From Flavobacterium magnum (GTDB lineage Bacteria > Bacteroidota > Bacteroidia > Flavobacteriales > Flavobacteriaceae), in assembly GCF_003055625.1 (NCBI RefSeq), contig NZ_CP028811.1, positions 1,240,001-1,304,000 on the forward strand: a stretch of DNA of 64,000 bases. Reading direction: 5' to 3'. Positions 27,801-37,061 of the stretch are shown here, piece by piece. Every line of letters begins with the position of its first letter. Position 1 is the first letter of the stretch. A program made the position numbers and the translations under genes. The notes under the pieces were generated by a model, which ran no database searches, was not told the DNA's origin, and worked only from the letters and a program-made list of their open reading frames with translations.

Positions 27801-30800
27801 GATTTGACCTATTATCCTCAGGAAAGAGGGCCATATAACTACAATCCGGCTGCGGTAAGCGGGACACTGCCCAATCCGGAAGAGAATTTCGGAGGGATTA
27901 TGCGCTCGCTGAGCTCCACCAATTTTGAGCAGAGCAATGTCGAGTACATCCAGTTCTGGATGATGGACCCGTACATCGCCGAGGACGGGTCGACGATAGT
28001 CAACCCGGGCAATACCGGTAAGATTTACTTCAACCTTGGTGAGATTTCGGAAGACATTCTCAGGGACGGTAAAAAACAATACGAAAACGGTCTTCCCGAA
28101 GCCGATTCACAGCAGGCCACCATTCCGTCTGAATGGGGAAGGATTCCCGCTTCACAGTCCCTTATTTACGCTTTTGATACCAGTGACGCAAACCGCGCCG
28201 TGCAGGATGTCGGTCTTGACGGTCTTGATGATATTGCGGAGGCTTCATTTTTTCCGGACTTCGGAGCGATTAAAGATCCTTCTGCTGACGATTACCAGTT
28301 TTACCTCACTGCGGACGGCGATGTGCTTGAGCGCTATAAGAATTACAACGGGATGGAGAAGAACTCCCCTGTGGGCGTGTCAGACACCAACCGCGGAAAT
28401 TCGACTTTGCCGGATGCCGAGGATGTGAATCGTGACAATACCATGAATACGCTCAATGCGTACTTCCAGTACCATATCGACATCAAGCCGAATATGATTC
28501 CGGGCGAAAATTTCGTTACCAGCGTCATTCCGGCATCGAGCCGTGTCAGCGGGCCGGGCAACCGTACGTCAGCGACAAAATGGATCCAGTTCAAGATCCC
28601 GATCGCCAACGGCGAGCAGGTTGGAACTATTGAAGATTTGCGCTCCATCCGCTTTATGAGGATATACATGACCGGGTTTACCCAACCGATTACGGTACGT
28701 TTTGGTACCTTGGATCTCGTGCGCGGGGAATGGAGGCAGTATTTGAATTCGCTTGAGGCCAATAATGACGATCCTGATGATGATGCCACGACTTTTGATA
28801 TCAGTGCCGTAAACATTCAGGAGAATGGTTCCAGGCAGCCCTACCATTACGTTACGCCGCCGAACGTGGTGCGGGAGCAATTGTACAACAACAATACCGT
28901 AATCAACCAGAACGAGCAATCGCTGTCGTTGCGGGTAAACGAGCTTACGCCAGGTGATGCGCGCGGTGTGTTTAAGAATGTCGATGTGGACATGCGCCAG
29001 TTTAAGAAACTCAAGATGTTCATGCATGCTGAGCTGCTTGCCAAACACCCTCCCATTTTTGACAACGAACTTTCCGGACTGCTTCGTTTCGGGACAGACC
29101 TGAAAGAGAACTATTACCAGGTAGCCCTGCCGCTGAAAGTGACCCGTGAAGGACTTGTCCCGCCGGATGACAGCGCAATCGAAGTGCCTGCGGAAGAAAT
29201 GTGGCCCGAAGAGAGCCAGATCGACATCAAGCTGGACCTGCTGACCAAGTTGAAGATTTATGCGATGAACCACCCGGATGAGTTTGATGCCAATGGCGTG
29301 CTGACAAAATCTGAGGAAGAGCTGGATCCGTCTGCGGCGGACAAGCCCAATAAGCTGACGCTGAGTATTAAGGGGAATCCGAACTTCGGGCAGGTCAGGA
29401 CCATTATGGTGGGCGTCAAAAACAACACCGACACCGGCACCAAACCTGATGGCACGGCGCTTTCGCCAAGGAACATTGCCGGTGAGGTCTGGTTCAATGA
29501 ACTGCGGCTTTCCGAAATGGACAACAAAGGCGGTATGGCTGCCGTAGCAAGCCTTGACACGAACCTGGCCGATTTCATGACCTTGTCGGCTACGGGTAAA
29601 ATGAGCACCATCGGTTTCGGCGCACTTGAGGACGGCCCTAACGAAAGGAGCCGCGAGGATGCCAAGCAATACAGTATCGTAACCAATATGAGCCTGGGTA
29701 AACTGCTTCCGAAAAAGTGGGGCATTGTTTTGCCTTTCAATTACGGTATCGGTGAGGAAATCGTCAAGCCGGAATATGACCCGTACAACCGGGATATCCA
29801 GCTCGCGCTTTTGCTAAATGAAACCCCGAATGTCGGCCAGCGCGCCAATATCGAGGATCGTGCCATAGAGTACACCAAAACCACCAGCATCAATTTTATT
29901 GGGGTGAAAAAGGAACGGAGTGCCGACCAGAAATCGCACATCTACGATCCGGAGAATATCACGCTCTCGCATTCGTTCAACGAAACCCTCAAGCACGATT
30001 TTGAGATTGAGGAATATGTAGACCAGCAGGTGCGTAGTACGGTGGATTACAGTTTTAACTTCCAGCCGAAACCTGTCGAGCCATTTAAGAAAACGAAATT
30101 CATGTCGAAAAGCAGCTATTGGAAATTGCTCAGCGATTTTAATTTCAACTACCTGCCATCGAGCCTGACTTTCAGTTCATCGATCATCAGGCAGTACAAC
30201 CGCCAGCAGTTCAGGCAGGTGGAAGGCATCGAGGGCATTGCGCTGCAACCGTTGTTCAGGAGGAATTTCATGTTCAACTACCAGTACGGTTTCAACTACA
30301 ACCTGACCAAGAGCCTCAAGGTCAACTACACCGGGGCATCCAATAATATTGTCAAGGCGTATGACGACCAGGGGCTGCTCATCGACACCATTTACGACGA
30401 TTACTGGAATATCGGTGACCCGAACCAGCACACGCAACAGTTTGTGCTGAATTATGAGCTGCCATTGAGCAAACTGCCGTTCCTGAGCTTCCTGAAGGCC
30501 ACCTACACGTATACCGGTGACTACAGCTGGCAGCGCGCGTCTGAAGCAACGTCTAATTTTGAAGACCGCCTGGGTAATTTTTACAACCTTGGAAATACCA
30601 TCCAGAATAATGGGGCACACCGTTTGAATACGACCCTGAATCTGGATCTGCTATACAAATACCTCGGATTGACCAAAACCAAAGCGCCTGCAAAAGGTCC
30701 CGGTAAAGTGGCGGCGCCAAAGCCGGGCCAGAAAGTGACCAATACGCAGGCCGCACCGCAGAAGGAGCCGAATGTGCTGGTGGATGGGCTTATTGGTGTG

Positions 30801-32189
30801 CTCACAAGCCTTAAGAATGTGCAGGTGAATTACACCGAAAGTGCAGGTACGGTGCTGCCGGGTTATCTGCCTGGAGTCGGGTTCTTCGGAACCTCGAAAC
30901 CTACTTTAGGGTTTGTTTTCGGTCTGCACGACGATGTGCGGCAGTTTTCTGCAGCGCGTGGATGGCTCACCGATTATCAGGATTTCAACCAGAATTATAC
31001 TGAAGTGCTGAACAGGGAACTTGACATGACCGCCTCGATGGACCTGTTTCCGGATTTCAAGATTGACTGGACTGCGAACCGCAGCTATACTGAAAATTAC
31101 TCTGAACAATATGATGTCGGCGATGACGGTCACTATAATTCCAGGGCACCTTATACAACCGGAAACTATTCGATATCTACAGTGTTGATTAAGACTGCGT
31201 TCAGCCGCAGTGATGAAAACGGGTCGGCAGCTTTTGATGATTTCAGGGACAACAGGCTCATTATCGCAGACCGCCTGGCTGCAGGGAAATATGGCGCAAG
31301 CATCCCACGTTACGGTGATGCCGCCAACCCGATACCGACGAATACCGACGATCCGTTGTACGGAACTTATGTGGCGAATCAGGGCTTCCCGATCGGTTAC
31401 AAAAAAGACAATCAGGAAGTTTTGCTTCCGGCGTTCCTTGCCGCTTACACCGGCTCAGGAGCGGGCGGTGTTTCAATGAAGGCGTTCCGTAATATTCCGC
31501 TGCCCAACTGGACCGTGAAATACACCGGGTTGATGCGCTACAAGTTCTTTAAGGACCGGTTCAAGCGGTTTTCGCTTCAGCATGGTTACAGGGCTTCCTA
31601 CACAATCAATTCGTTCCGCTCGAATTTTGAATATGACGATGCGCCAAACCAGCCGTCGCCGGAGCCGGGTCAGAATTTTAATACGAAGCTGCTCATGTCA
31701 AACGTGAACCTCGTCGAAGCATTCAGTCCGTTGGTGAAAGTGGATATGGAAATGAAGAACTCCGTTAAAATTACTGCTGAAGTCAAGAAAGACCGCGCAC
31801 TGTCCTTGAGTTTCGACAACAACCTGCTCACTGAAGTACAGGGTATGGATTACGTGATTGGGCTCGGCTACCGGATCAAGGATGTGGTGTTCAACTCTAC
31901 GTTGGCAGATAATCCGCAGGGCGTCATCAAGAGCGACATCAATATCAAGGCCGACTTGTCATTGCGTGACAGCAAGACCATCGTACGCCACCTGGACTAC
32001 GACAACAACCAGCTTGCTGGGGGGCAAAATAACTGGAACCTGAAACTGACCGCTGATTATTCATTCAGTAAAAACCTGACAGCGATTTTCTTCTACGACC
32101 ATTCGTTTTCGAAGGCGGTGATTTCGACGGCATTCCCGATAACAAACATCAGGGCCGGTTTTACGCTACGGTACAATTTCGGAAACTAA
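24816..32189 (+). CDS. sprA: Gliding motility / type IX secretion protein SprA
   Basis: SprA forms the very large outer-membrane beta-barrel translocon of the type IX secretion system, needed for gliding and protein export. The 2457-residue length and repeated SprA_N-like segments (for example KVGTRLNVNANYDTQSTFAF, NNSVFGQQTRRFVGINVEH and RDNRLIIADRLA) are characteristic. A signal peptide (KISIFLLVLLAAPGLQAQ) lies 13 residues in. No ATG fits: the first start is TTG at 24816, and TTG at 24852 would begin exactly at MKISIFLL. Either gives the same mature protein. The gene follows ruvA by 4 bases. Confidence 0.93.
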   Translation: MRTLYIKGTDALLKISIFLLVLLAAPGLQAQVDDEDNEQPKDTVGYNPGRIELDNPPSVVSSYTYDPVTDRYIYTNNVGTFNVTYPIILTPKEYEALVMKEAMHKYFKEKAEAIDGKKPGSEEAKKDLLPKYYVNNSFFETIFGGNTIDVKPTGSVEMDLGVRYTKQDNPAFSPRNRSSITFDFDQRISMALQGKVGTRLNVNANYDTQSTFAFQNLIKLEYAPTEDDILQKIEVGNVSMPLNSTLIKGAQSLFGVKAQFQFGKTTITGVYSEQKSQTKAVVAQGGGTIQDFDLFALDYDSDRHFFLSQFFRNEYDAALRTYPNIDSRVQITRIEVWVTNKQNRITTQDNNLRNIVALQDLGESQIPNKLDAEIVNLNNPTGFFNVPANTPTNNANNKFDPEAIGTTNGYLNGNIREISTTNDGAFTFPTGSGIDVSEGQDYVKLENARKLTATEFTFHPQLGYISLQQRLANDEVLAVAYQYTIGDEVYQVGEFGNGGVESTIVNGTLPQNQTIITQSLILKLLKSNLTTVEREVATPSGPVRFSTPIWNLMMKNIYQVAPGGQLEQEDFRFNILYTDPSPLNYITPAGTTTLPADVANTPLLKVFRVDRLNATNDPQRNTDGTFGDGFFDFIPGITVDSQNGRIVFTTVEPFGEYLFNKLRTSPTEDYNGDPNIITEYNANQAKYVFKTMYRSTQAKALQESEKNKFELRGKYKSTAGDGIAIGAYNVPRGSVVVTAGGRVLQEGLDYSVNYQLGRVIILDPSLASSNVPINISVENNSVFGQQTRRFVGINVEHKFSDKFVLGATYLKMTERPFTTKSNYGQESVNNTIFGLNGNFSTEVPFLTRLVNKLPNIDTDVPSNISFRGEVAWLKPNAPKADRFEGESTIYVDDFEGSQTAIDVKSPLAWSLSSVPVKENQASNPVFDGTPGDVLSYGYKRAKLSWYTIDPVFYTSDRPGGISDDDMALNKTRRVYIQELFNQDIADGQQNVLNTLDLTYYPQERGPYNYNPAAVSGTLPNPEENFGGIMRSLSSTNFEQSNVEYIQFWMMDPYIAEDGSTIVNPGNTGKIYFNLGEISEDILRDGKKQYENGLPEADSQQATIPSEWGRIPASQSLIYAFDTSDANRAVQDVGLDGLDDIAEASFFPDFGAIKDPSADDYQFYLTADGDVLERYKNYNGMEKNSPVGVSDTNRGNSTLPDAEDVNRDNTMNTLNAYFQYHIDIKPNMIPGENFVTSVIPASSRVSGPGNRTSATKWIQFKIPIANGEQVGTIEDLRSIRFMRIYMTGFTQPITVRFGTLDLVRGEWRQYLNSLEANNDDPDDDATTFDISAVNIQENGSRQPYHYVTPPNVVREQLYNNNTVINQNEQSLSLRVNELTPGDARGVFKNVDVDMRQFKKLKMFMHAELLAKHPPIFDNELSGLLRFGTDLKENYYQVALPLKVTREGLVPPDDSAIEVPAEEMWPEESQIDIKLDLLTKLKIYAMNHPDEFDANGVLTKSEEELDPSAADKPNKLTLSIKGNPNFGQVRTIMVGVKNNTDTGTKPDGTALSPRNIAGEVWFNELRLSEMDNKGGMAAVASLDTNLADFMTLSATGKMSTIGFGALEDGPNERSREDAKQYSIVTNMSLGKLLPKKWGIVLPFNYGIGEEIVKPEYDPYNRDIQLALLLNETPNVGQRANIEDRAIEYTKTTSINFIGVKKERSADQKSHIYDPENITLSHSFNETLKHDFEIEEYVDQQVRSTVDYSFNFQPKPVEPFKKTKFMSKSSYWKLLSDFNFNYLPSSLTFSSSIIRQYNRQQFRQVEGIEGIALQPLFRRNFMFNYQYGFNYNLTKSLKVNYTGASNNIVKAYDDQGLLIDTIYDDYWNIGDPNQHTQQFVLNYELPLSKLPFLSFLKATYTYTGDYSWQRASEATSNFEDRLGNFYNLGNTIQNNGAHRLNTTLNLDLLYKYLGLTKTKAPAKGPGKVAAPKPGQKVTNTQAAPQKEPNVLVDGLIGVLTSLKNVQVNYTESAGTVLPGYLPGVGFFGTSKPTLGFVFGLHDDVRQFSAARGWLTDYQDFNQNYTEVLNRELDMTASMDLFPDFKIDWTANRSYTENYSEQYDVGDDGHYNSRAPYTTGNYSISTVLIKTAFSRSDENGSAAFDDFRDNRLIIADRLAAGKYGASIPRYGDAANPIPTNTDDPLYGTYVANQGFPIGYKKDNQEVLLPAFLAAYTGSGAGGVSMKAFRNIPLPNWTVKYTGLMRYKFFKDRFKRFSLQHGYRASYTINSFRSNFEYDDAPNQPSPEPGQNFNTKLLMSNVNLVEAFSPLVKVDMEMKNSVKITAEVKKDRALSLSFDNNLLTEVQGMDYVIGLGYRIKDVVFNSTLADNPQGVIKSDINIKADLSLRDSKTIVRHLDYDNNQLAGGQNNWNLKLTADYSFSKNLTAIFFYDHSFSKAVISTAFPITNIRAGFTLRYNFGN

Positions 32190-32224
32190 ACGGCAGAAAA
32201 TTTCAGAATTAATTGCGTAAACGA

Positions 32225-32232
32225 TACATTTG
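32225..32232 (+). promoter_or_regulatory. -7 box of gcvH
   Basis: TACATTTG matches TAnnTTTG 35 bases before the gcvH ATG. No TTG at ideal spacing. Confidence 0.5.
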
Positions 32233-32266
32233 CAAAAAGCATTAACCATAAACTAAAATTACAAAA

Positions 32267-32647
32267 ATGAGTATTCCAAGCAGCCTGAGATACACCAAGG
32301 ACCACGAATGGGCAAAGATTGAAGGAGATATCGTAACCGTTGGCATCACACATTTTGCACAGAAAGAGCTGGGCGATATCGTGTATGTTGAAGTAGAAAC
32401 CGTGGATCAGCATCTAGACAAGGATGCGGTTTTCGGAACGGTGGAAGCGGTAAAAACGGTATCAGACCTGTTTTTGCCGATGGCAGGCGAAATCATCGAA
32501 TTCAATGACTCATTGACTACAAGTCCGGAAGTCGTCAATAAAGACCCGTACGAAGCGGGCTGGATGATAAAAATCAAAGTGGACGACGCAGCAGATTACG
32601 ACAGCCTGTTGACCGCCGACCAATATAAGGAACTCATTGGCGCATAA
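32267..32647 (+). CDS. gcvH: Glycine cleavage system H protein
   Basis: GcvH carries the lipoyl arm that shuttles the aminomethyl group between the P, T and L proteins of glycine cleavage. The 126-residue product has the typical start (SLRYTKDHEWAKIEG) and the lipoylation motif VEAVKTVSDL with Lys63 as the lipoyl site. Length is standard. gcvP and gcvT are not in the window. The downstream VanZ-like gene overlaps its end by 11 bases. Confidence 0.97.
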   Translation: MSIPSSLRYTKDHEWAKIEGDIVTVGITHFAQKELGDIVYVEVETVDQHLDKDAVFGTVEAVKTVSDLFLPMAGEIIEFNDSLTTSPEVVNKDPYEAGWMIKIKVDDAADYDSLLTADQYKELIGA

Positions 32648-33020
32648 ACGGAAATTTCTTTGGGCCGCTTTGTGCTGGACCGCTTTGGTGACTTACTTTT
32701 GCCTTGTCAATTTCAATGACCTGCCGACTGTCAGCGCCAAGAATTTCGATAAGATCGGCCACCTCACGTTTCACTTCGGACTCACCGCGTTATGGTTCCT
32801 GTATTTCCGGTTCCAAAAGCGCAACGAAAACAGAAAGGCATTACTCATTTCTTTCGGGTTTTCATTCGTGTACGGCGTGTTGCTCGAAATCGTCCAGGCC
32901 AATTTTACCGATACCCGCAGCGGGGATATCGCCGATGTGGCGGCCAATACTGTCGGTGGGCTGATTGCCGTGCTGGCATGTTCCGTCCTGGCGAAACCTA
33001 TGAAAACTCAGACAGAATAA
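32637..33020 (+). CDS. VanZ family membrane protein
   Basis: This 127-residue protein has four hydrophobic segments and the VanZ pattern: NFDKIGHLTFHFGLTALW, then YGVLLEIVQANFTDTRSGDIADVAANTVGGLIA. VanZ was named for low-level teicoplanin resistance, but most homologues have no known function. The only usable start is a TTG at 32637, inside the last codons of gcvH (11-base overlap), so translation is probably coupled. A terminator follows 14 bases after the stop. The gcvH-VanZ pair recurs in flavobacteria to my knowledge. Confidence 0.85.
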   Translation: MAHKRKFLWAALCWTALVTYFCLVNFNDLPTVSAKNFDKIGHLTFHFGLTALWFLYFRFQKRNENRKALLISFGFSFVYGVLLEIVQANFTDTRSGDIADVAANTVGGLIAVLACSVLAKPMKTQTE

Positions 33021-33033
33021 TATCAAAAAGTTG

Positions 33034-33056
33034 TCCCGCTTCGGCGGGATTTTTTT
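33034..33056 (+). terminator. Intrinsic terminator after gcvH-vanZ
   Basis: TCCCGC-ttcg-GCGGGA has a UUCG tetraloop and is followed by seven T. It ends the gcvH transcript just before deoC. Confidence 0.9.
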
Positions 33057-33084
33057 ATTTTTATCACCGATATATTTTTTGCAT

Positions 33085-33831
33085 ATGACTGATATCAGGC
33101 AATACCTGGATTCCACGTACCTTAAGACCGCGCAACAGGCCGGACTTACTGAAGCTGAGAATCTGGAAGTCGTGACCCAATGCATTCGGGAGGCCATACA
33201 CGAGCGTTTTAAACTCGTCATGATTCGTCCTGAAATGGTGTCGTTGGCAAGGAAAATGGTCGATGACGCGGCTTCAAAGCTATTGATCGGGACCGTTATT
33301 GATTTCCCATTGGGAAAATCCCCGGTGGAAATGAAAATGGCCGAAGCCGAAAAGGCGATTGAGGACGGCGCCGACGATCTCGATTTTGTCTGCAATTACG
33401 AAGCGTTCAAAAGCGGCGAAAGTAGCCTGGTACGCGATGAAGTGCTGAAATGTACGGCACTCGGCCTCGCGTCAGGGAAAACCGTAAAATGGATCATCGA
33501 AGTGGCTGCGCTCGACAACCAGCAGGTGGTGAAACTTTCGGCACTAATCAAGAACGTCGTGCTGACCCACTTCAAGGAAGATCTTTACGCGTCGGTATTT
33601 GTGAAATCATCAACGGGATTTTATCCGACTGAAAATAACCTGCCCAACGGTGCAACAATTCCTGCAATCACGATGATGATCGAGAATGCGTCGCCCCTTT
33701 CCGTAAAAGCGGCCGGCGGCGTGCGCACGTCAGAGGAAGCGCTCAGCATGATCCGGCTTGGGGTAAAGCGCATCGGGACATCGTCCGCGAAAGCAATTGC
33801 TGAAGGAAAAGTGTCGGGAAGCAGCTATTAA
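33085..33831 (+). CDS. deoC: Deoxyribose-phosphate aldolase
   Basis: DeoC cleaves 2-deoxyribose 5-phosphate to glyceraldehyde 3-phosphate and acetaldehyde through a Schiff-base lysine. The 248-residue protein has the TIM-barrel motifs YLDSTYLK (variant of LDHTLLK), GTVIDFPLG, the DDLDFVCN segment, the Schiff-base lysine in FVKSSTGF (near residue 172), and VKAAGGVRT. The ATG at 33085 was chosen because upstream in-frame codons run through the preceding terminator. It is followed 18 bases later by remB. Confidence 0.93.
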   Translation: MTDIRQYLDSTYLKTAQQAGLTEAENLEVVTQCIREAIHERFKLVMIRPEMVSLARKMVDDAASKLLIGTVIDFPLGKSPVEMKMAEAEKAIEDGADDLDFVCNYEAFKSGESSLVRDEVLKCTALGLASGKTVKWIIEVAALDNQQVVKLSALIKNVVLTHFKEDLYASVFVKSSTGFYPTENNLPNGATIPAITMMIENASPLSVKAAGGVRTSEEALSMIRLGVKRIGTSSAKAIAEGKVSGSSY

Positions 33832-33849
33832 CCTGAACGATTTAAAAAA

Positions 33850-35946
33850 ATGAAATATACATTACTTTCTTTGTTTTTCCTGATGCTTTTCGGAGTGGCG
33901 TCCGGCCAGAAATCAAGCGAACAGCTGCCTGTGTTCCCCAATTGCGAAAACAGGAATCCCAAGGAATTGGAGGACTGTTTTTACGCCCAACTCCAGGATT
34001 TCGTATTCAACAATTTCAAGGTGCCCGAAAACCTGACCCAAAATGATTACAAAGGGAACGTCAATGTACTGTTTGAAGTCGATTCCACCGGGACATTCAA
34101 AGTACAATACGTCGATGCGATTTACCCCGAACTGATCAAGGAATCCAAGAGGATTTTCGCCGCGCTGCCCAAAATTAAACCGGCGACTTTCAACGGCAAA
34201 CCGGTGTACAGCAAGTTTACCTACCGGATTGCCATCCCGCTGCGCAACGTAGCCGCCACACAGGATGCGCAGCAGCGGACCGAACAGCAAGCCCAAACAT
34301 CAAAGCAGAAGGAACTCACGGAAATCGACAGCCTGCCGTACAGGAAATTCGACAATCCACTGCTGAAAAGCCGGTTGTTTGTGCCTTTCACCCACAGCAA
34401 TTACGCGCGGTTTGACGCGGCAATGAATCAGGTGGGGGCTAACAATCATACCGGTTCAAAACCGTTTACCTACGAAGAAGTTACTGCGTATTATGATCTC
34501 GCTGCCGCAGAAAAGAAGCTGCTTAAAGGCAAGACCGGTTGGTGGGGCCGGAAAATCTGGGATGAGAATTTCGTGCAGTTCCAGGGCGAGGGCTATTGGC
34601 TGACACTGAATCCGATTGTCGATCTGCGGCTTGGGAAGAGCAAAGGGGAGCAGTCGGTGTCAACTTTCCAGAACACCCGCGGCGTGCAGCTGCAGGTGGG
34701 ACTGGGTACCGATTTGGTTTTCACTTCGACGATTTACGAAAGCCAGGGCCGGTTTGCGGGTTATTTCAACCAGTATGCCGAGTCGATTAAGCCCTCCGGC
34801 GGTGATCCCGCGATCATTCCGGGTGTTGGGATTGCAAAAAGGTTCAAGGCAGATGCGTACGACTTTCCGTCTGCGGAAGCCAACATTACCTACACGCCAT
34901 CCAAATTCATTGACCTCCAACTGGGGTATGGGCGGAACTTCATCGGTGATGGATACCGGTCGTTACTGTTGGGGGATGCGGCAAGTCCGTATCCTTACAT
35001 AAAGATCAATACAAAATTCTGGAAAATCAAGTACACGAATACCTATCTGTGGCTCAAGGATGTGCGCCAGGATGTGCTGGAAGACCGCACTTACGCCACG
35101 AAATTCATGGCAAACCACTACCTGAGCTGGAACATCAACAAACGGATTAACCTGGGTTTTTTCGAGTCGGTGGTTTGGACAAACAGCAACGGGCGGGGCT
35201 TCGATATGAATTTCGTCAACCCGATAATTTTTTACCGCACGGTCGAGTTTACCTCGTCAGCGCGCAGCGGAAATGCTGTACTTGGACTGACCGGAAAATA
35301 TAAATGGAGCAACAGCATCAATTTTTACGGGCAATTCATCCTCGACGAATTTTCACTGGGTGCCGTAAAGGAGCAGAACAAAAGCTGGCTGAACAAATCG
35401 GGGATACAGCTGGGTGCAAAATACTTCAACGCCTTTTCAATCGACAACCTGCTGCTTCAATTTGAATACAACGCGATCCGCCCCTACGTGTATTCGCACA
35501 GCGACCCGCTCACGAATTACGGGCACAACAACCAAAGCATGGGCCATCCCTGGGGCGGTAACGCGCGGGAACTCATTGCGATTGCGAGATATAATAAAGG
35601 CCGGTATTTTGCCGACGCGAAGCTGACTTACGGCATCCGCGGCTTCGATTTTGATTCGGCTGCCGATGCATTCAATTATGGAGGGAACATTTACAAGAAT
35701 TACAATGAAGGACGGCCGTTTGATACCGGAGTGGCCATCGGGCAGGGCAATAAGACCAATATCGTGATCGCCGACCTGCAAGCGGGCTACATTATAAATC
35801 CCGTGACCAACCTCAAATTATTTGCGAGCCTGATTTACAGGAGCTTTGATCCCGAAACCGAAACTGCCACTACTTTTAAGGACAACACCACCTGGTTTTC
35901 AGTGGGCGTGCGTGCGGATCTGTTCAACTGGTATTTCGATTATTAA
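33850..35946 (+). CDS. remB: Gliding motility protein RemB-like outer-membrane protein
   Basis: The 698-residue protein has a signal peptide (MKYTLLSLFFLMLFGVASGQ), then a TonB-C-like domain (NDYKGNVNVLFEVDSTGTFKV ... LPKIKPATFNGKPVYSKF, about residues 60-130), and a long C-terminal part rich in alternating aromatic beta-strand patterns, probably an outer-membrane barrel similar to the capsule-assembly Wzi type. This layout matches RemB, reported in F. johnsoniae as affecting gliding on some surfaces. The symbol is by remembered similarity and layout. It shares the neighbourhood with sprA but a separate transcript. Copy B of the repeat lies behind it. Confidence 0.75.
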   Translation: MKYTLLSLFFLMLFGVASGQKSSEQLPVFPNCENRNPKELEDCFYAQLQDFVFNNFKVPENLTQNDYKGNVNVLFEVDSTGTFKVQYVDAIYPELIKESKRIFAALPKIKPATFNGKPVYSKFTYRIAIPLRNVAATQDAQQRTEQQAQTSKQKELTEIDSLPYRKFDNPLLKSRLFVPFTHSNYARFDAAMNQVGANNHTGSKPFTYEEVTAYYDLAAAEKKLLKGKTGWWGRKIWDENFVQFQGEGYWLTLNPIVDLRLGKSKGEQSVSTFQNTRGVQLQVGLGTDLVFTSTIYESQGRFAGYFNQYAESIKPSGGDPAIIPGVGIAKRFKADAYDFPSAEANITYTPSKFIDLQLGYGRNFIGDGYRSLLLGDAASPYPYIKINTKFWKIKYTNTYLWLKDVRQDVLEDRTYATKFMANHYLSWNINKRINLGFFESVVWTNSNGRGFDMNFVNPIIFYRTVEFTSSARSGNAVLGLTGKYKWSNSINFYGQFILDEFSLGAVKEQNKSWLNKSGIQLGAKYFNAFSIDNLLLQFEYNAIRPYVYSHSDPLTNYGHNNQSMGHPWGGNARELIAIARYNKGRYFADAKLTYGIRGFDFDSAADAFNYGGNIYKNYNEGRPFDTGVAIGQGNKTNIVIADLQAGYIINPVTNLKLFASLIYRSFDPETETATTFKDNTTWFSVGVRADLFNWYFDY

Positions 35947-35988
35947 CGGCAGTGCCTCCATGCGCCGGAAATTAGCGGAAAACGGATC

Positions 35989-36070
35989 GCATAGCCCGGA
36001 TGGCAGCGGCATCCTTTTATGAAGTGTAACGGAATAAAAGATACAGCGGACAGCCGGAAAAGCTCCTTAA
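35989..36070 (+). repeat. Dispersed hairpin repeat, copy B
   Basis: The core reads TAGCCCGGATGGCAGCGGCATCC, then TTTT, a short variable part, AAAA, and GATACAGCGGACAGCCGG, ending in AAAAGCTCCTTA. ATCCTTTT can pair with AAAAGAT, and the outer CCGG with CCGG. It lies between remB and cyoE. Confidence 0.82.
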
Positions 36071-36098
36071 AAAACAACAATATTTGTCCCCGGTATTT

Positions 36099-36129
36099 TT
36101 GCTGAATCGATTTCTGTAAAGTACCTTTG
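36099..36129 (+). promoter_or_regulatory. Promoter of cyoE / oxidase subunit cluster
   Basis: TACCTTTG at 36122-36129 matches the -7 box, with TTG at 36099-36101 twenty bases upstream, slightly long spacing. The start codon of cyoE (TTG at 36150) lies about 20 bases downstream. Confidence 0.55.
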
Positions 36130-36149
36130 CGCCACTAATTAAAAACGTT

Positions 36150-37061
36150 TTGAGCGCGACCGCAAACACTTTTTCCATCAAATCCATCTTTCTTGATTTT
36201 AAGGAAATCACCAAGGCGGGATTGGCGATCAGTGTTTTGTTTTCGTCGATTGCGGGTTATCTGCTCGGTTTTGACGACGCGCACCCGTTTAGCTGGCGTG
36301 TTTTGGCCATGCTGATTGTCGGTGGTTACTGTATGGTGGGCGCGTCGAATGCGTACAACCAAGTCATCGAGAAAGATCTCGATGCGCTGATGGACCGCAC
36401 AAAAAACAGGCCTGTGCCGTCCGGGAGGATGTCTCCGAATATGGCACTGTTCGTTGCAAGCCTGCTGACAATCGTCGGACTGGTGCTCCTGTACCTGATC
36501 AACCCGAAAACGGCCATGTTTGGCGCCGTGTCTATTTTCCTGTATACGAGTGTTTATACGCCATTGAAGACGGTGACGCCATTGTCGGTGTTCGTGGGAG
36601 CGTTTCCCGGCGCGATTCCGTTCATGCTGGGGTGGGTAGCCGCGACGGGCGATTTCGGGATTGAGGCCGGTACCTTGTTCCTGATTCAGTTTTTCTGGCA
36701 GTTTCCGCACTTTTGGGCAATTGGCTGGTTTCTGTATGAGGATTATGAGAAGGCCGGATTTTTCATGCTGCCTTCCGGAAAGCGGGACAATACGACGGCA
36801 TTGCAGGTTATACTGTACACCTCCTGGCTGATTGGAGCCTCGCTGCTTCCTTTTGTGCTGCCGTATTTTGTGCTGACGAAATTGTCGCTTTCTGTGGTGG
36901 CCGCCCTACTGGTCCTGATTTTGGGATTGTGGCTGCTTAGCCATGGCATCCGGCTGTACAGGCTGCGCACGGCAAAAGCCGCAAAGTCGCTGATGCTGGC
37001 TAGTGTGGCATACATCACGCTATTGCAGATAATATACATTGCAGATAAATTTTTAAGATAA
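36150..37061 (+). CDS. cyoE: Protoheme IX farnesyltransferase
   Basis: This UbiA-family membrane enzyme farnesylates protoheme to heme O, the precursor of heme A for the oxidase. The 303-residue protein has about nine membrane helices and the prenyltransferase signature NAYNQVIEKDLDALMDRTKNRP. The start appears to be TTG at 36150 (MSATANTF); no ATG fits upstream of the first helix. Its stop overlaps the start of the next gene by one base (TAATG). It heads a cluster of oxidase subunit and assembly genes. An alternative symbol is ctaB. Confidence 0.94.
   Translation: MSATANTFSIKSIFLDFKEITKAGLAISVLFSSIAGYLLGFDDAHPFSWRVLAMLIVGGYCMVGASNAYNQVIEKDLDALMDRTKNRPVPSGRMSPNMALFVASLLTIVGLVLLYLINPKTAMFGAVSIFLYTSVYTPLKTVTPLSVFVGAFPGAIPFMLGWVAATGDFGIEAGTLFLIQFFWQFPHFWAIGWFLYEDYEKAGFFMLPSGKRDNTTALQVILYTSWLIGASLLPFVLPYFVLTKLSLSVVAALLVLILGLWLLSHGIRLYRLRTAKAAKSLMLASVAYITLLQIIYIADKFLR

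Noticed and set aside
28569..29669. A 366-codon open frame on the minus strand across sprA
   Set aside because: Antisense to sprA, no family features, no promoter or start context; a shadow frame.
32190..32266. Possible glycine riboswitch before gcvH
   Set aside because: The gap is only 77 bases and holds a -7 box; no paired-domain structure could be seen, too short for a tandem glycine riboswitch.
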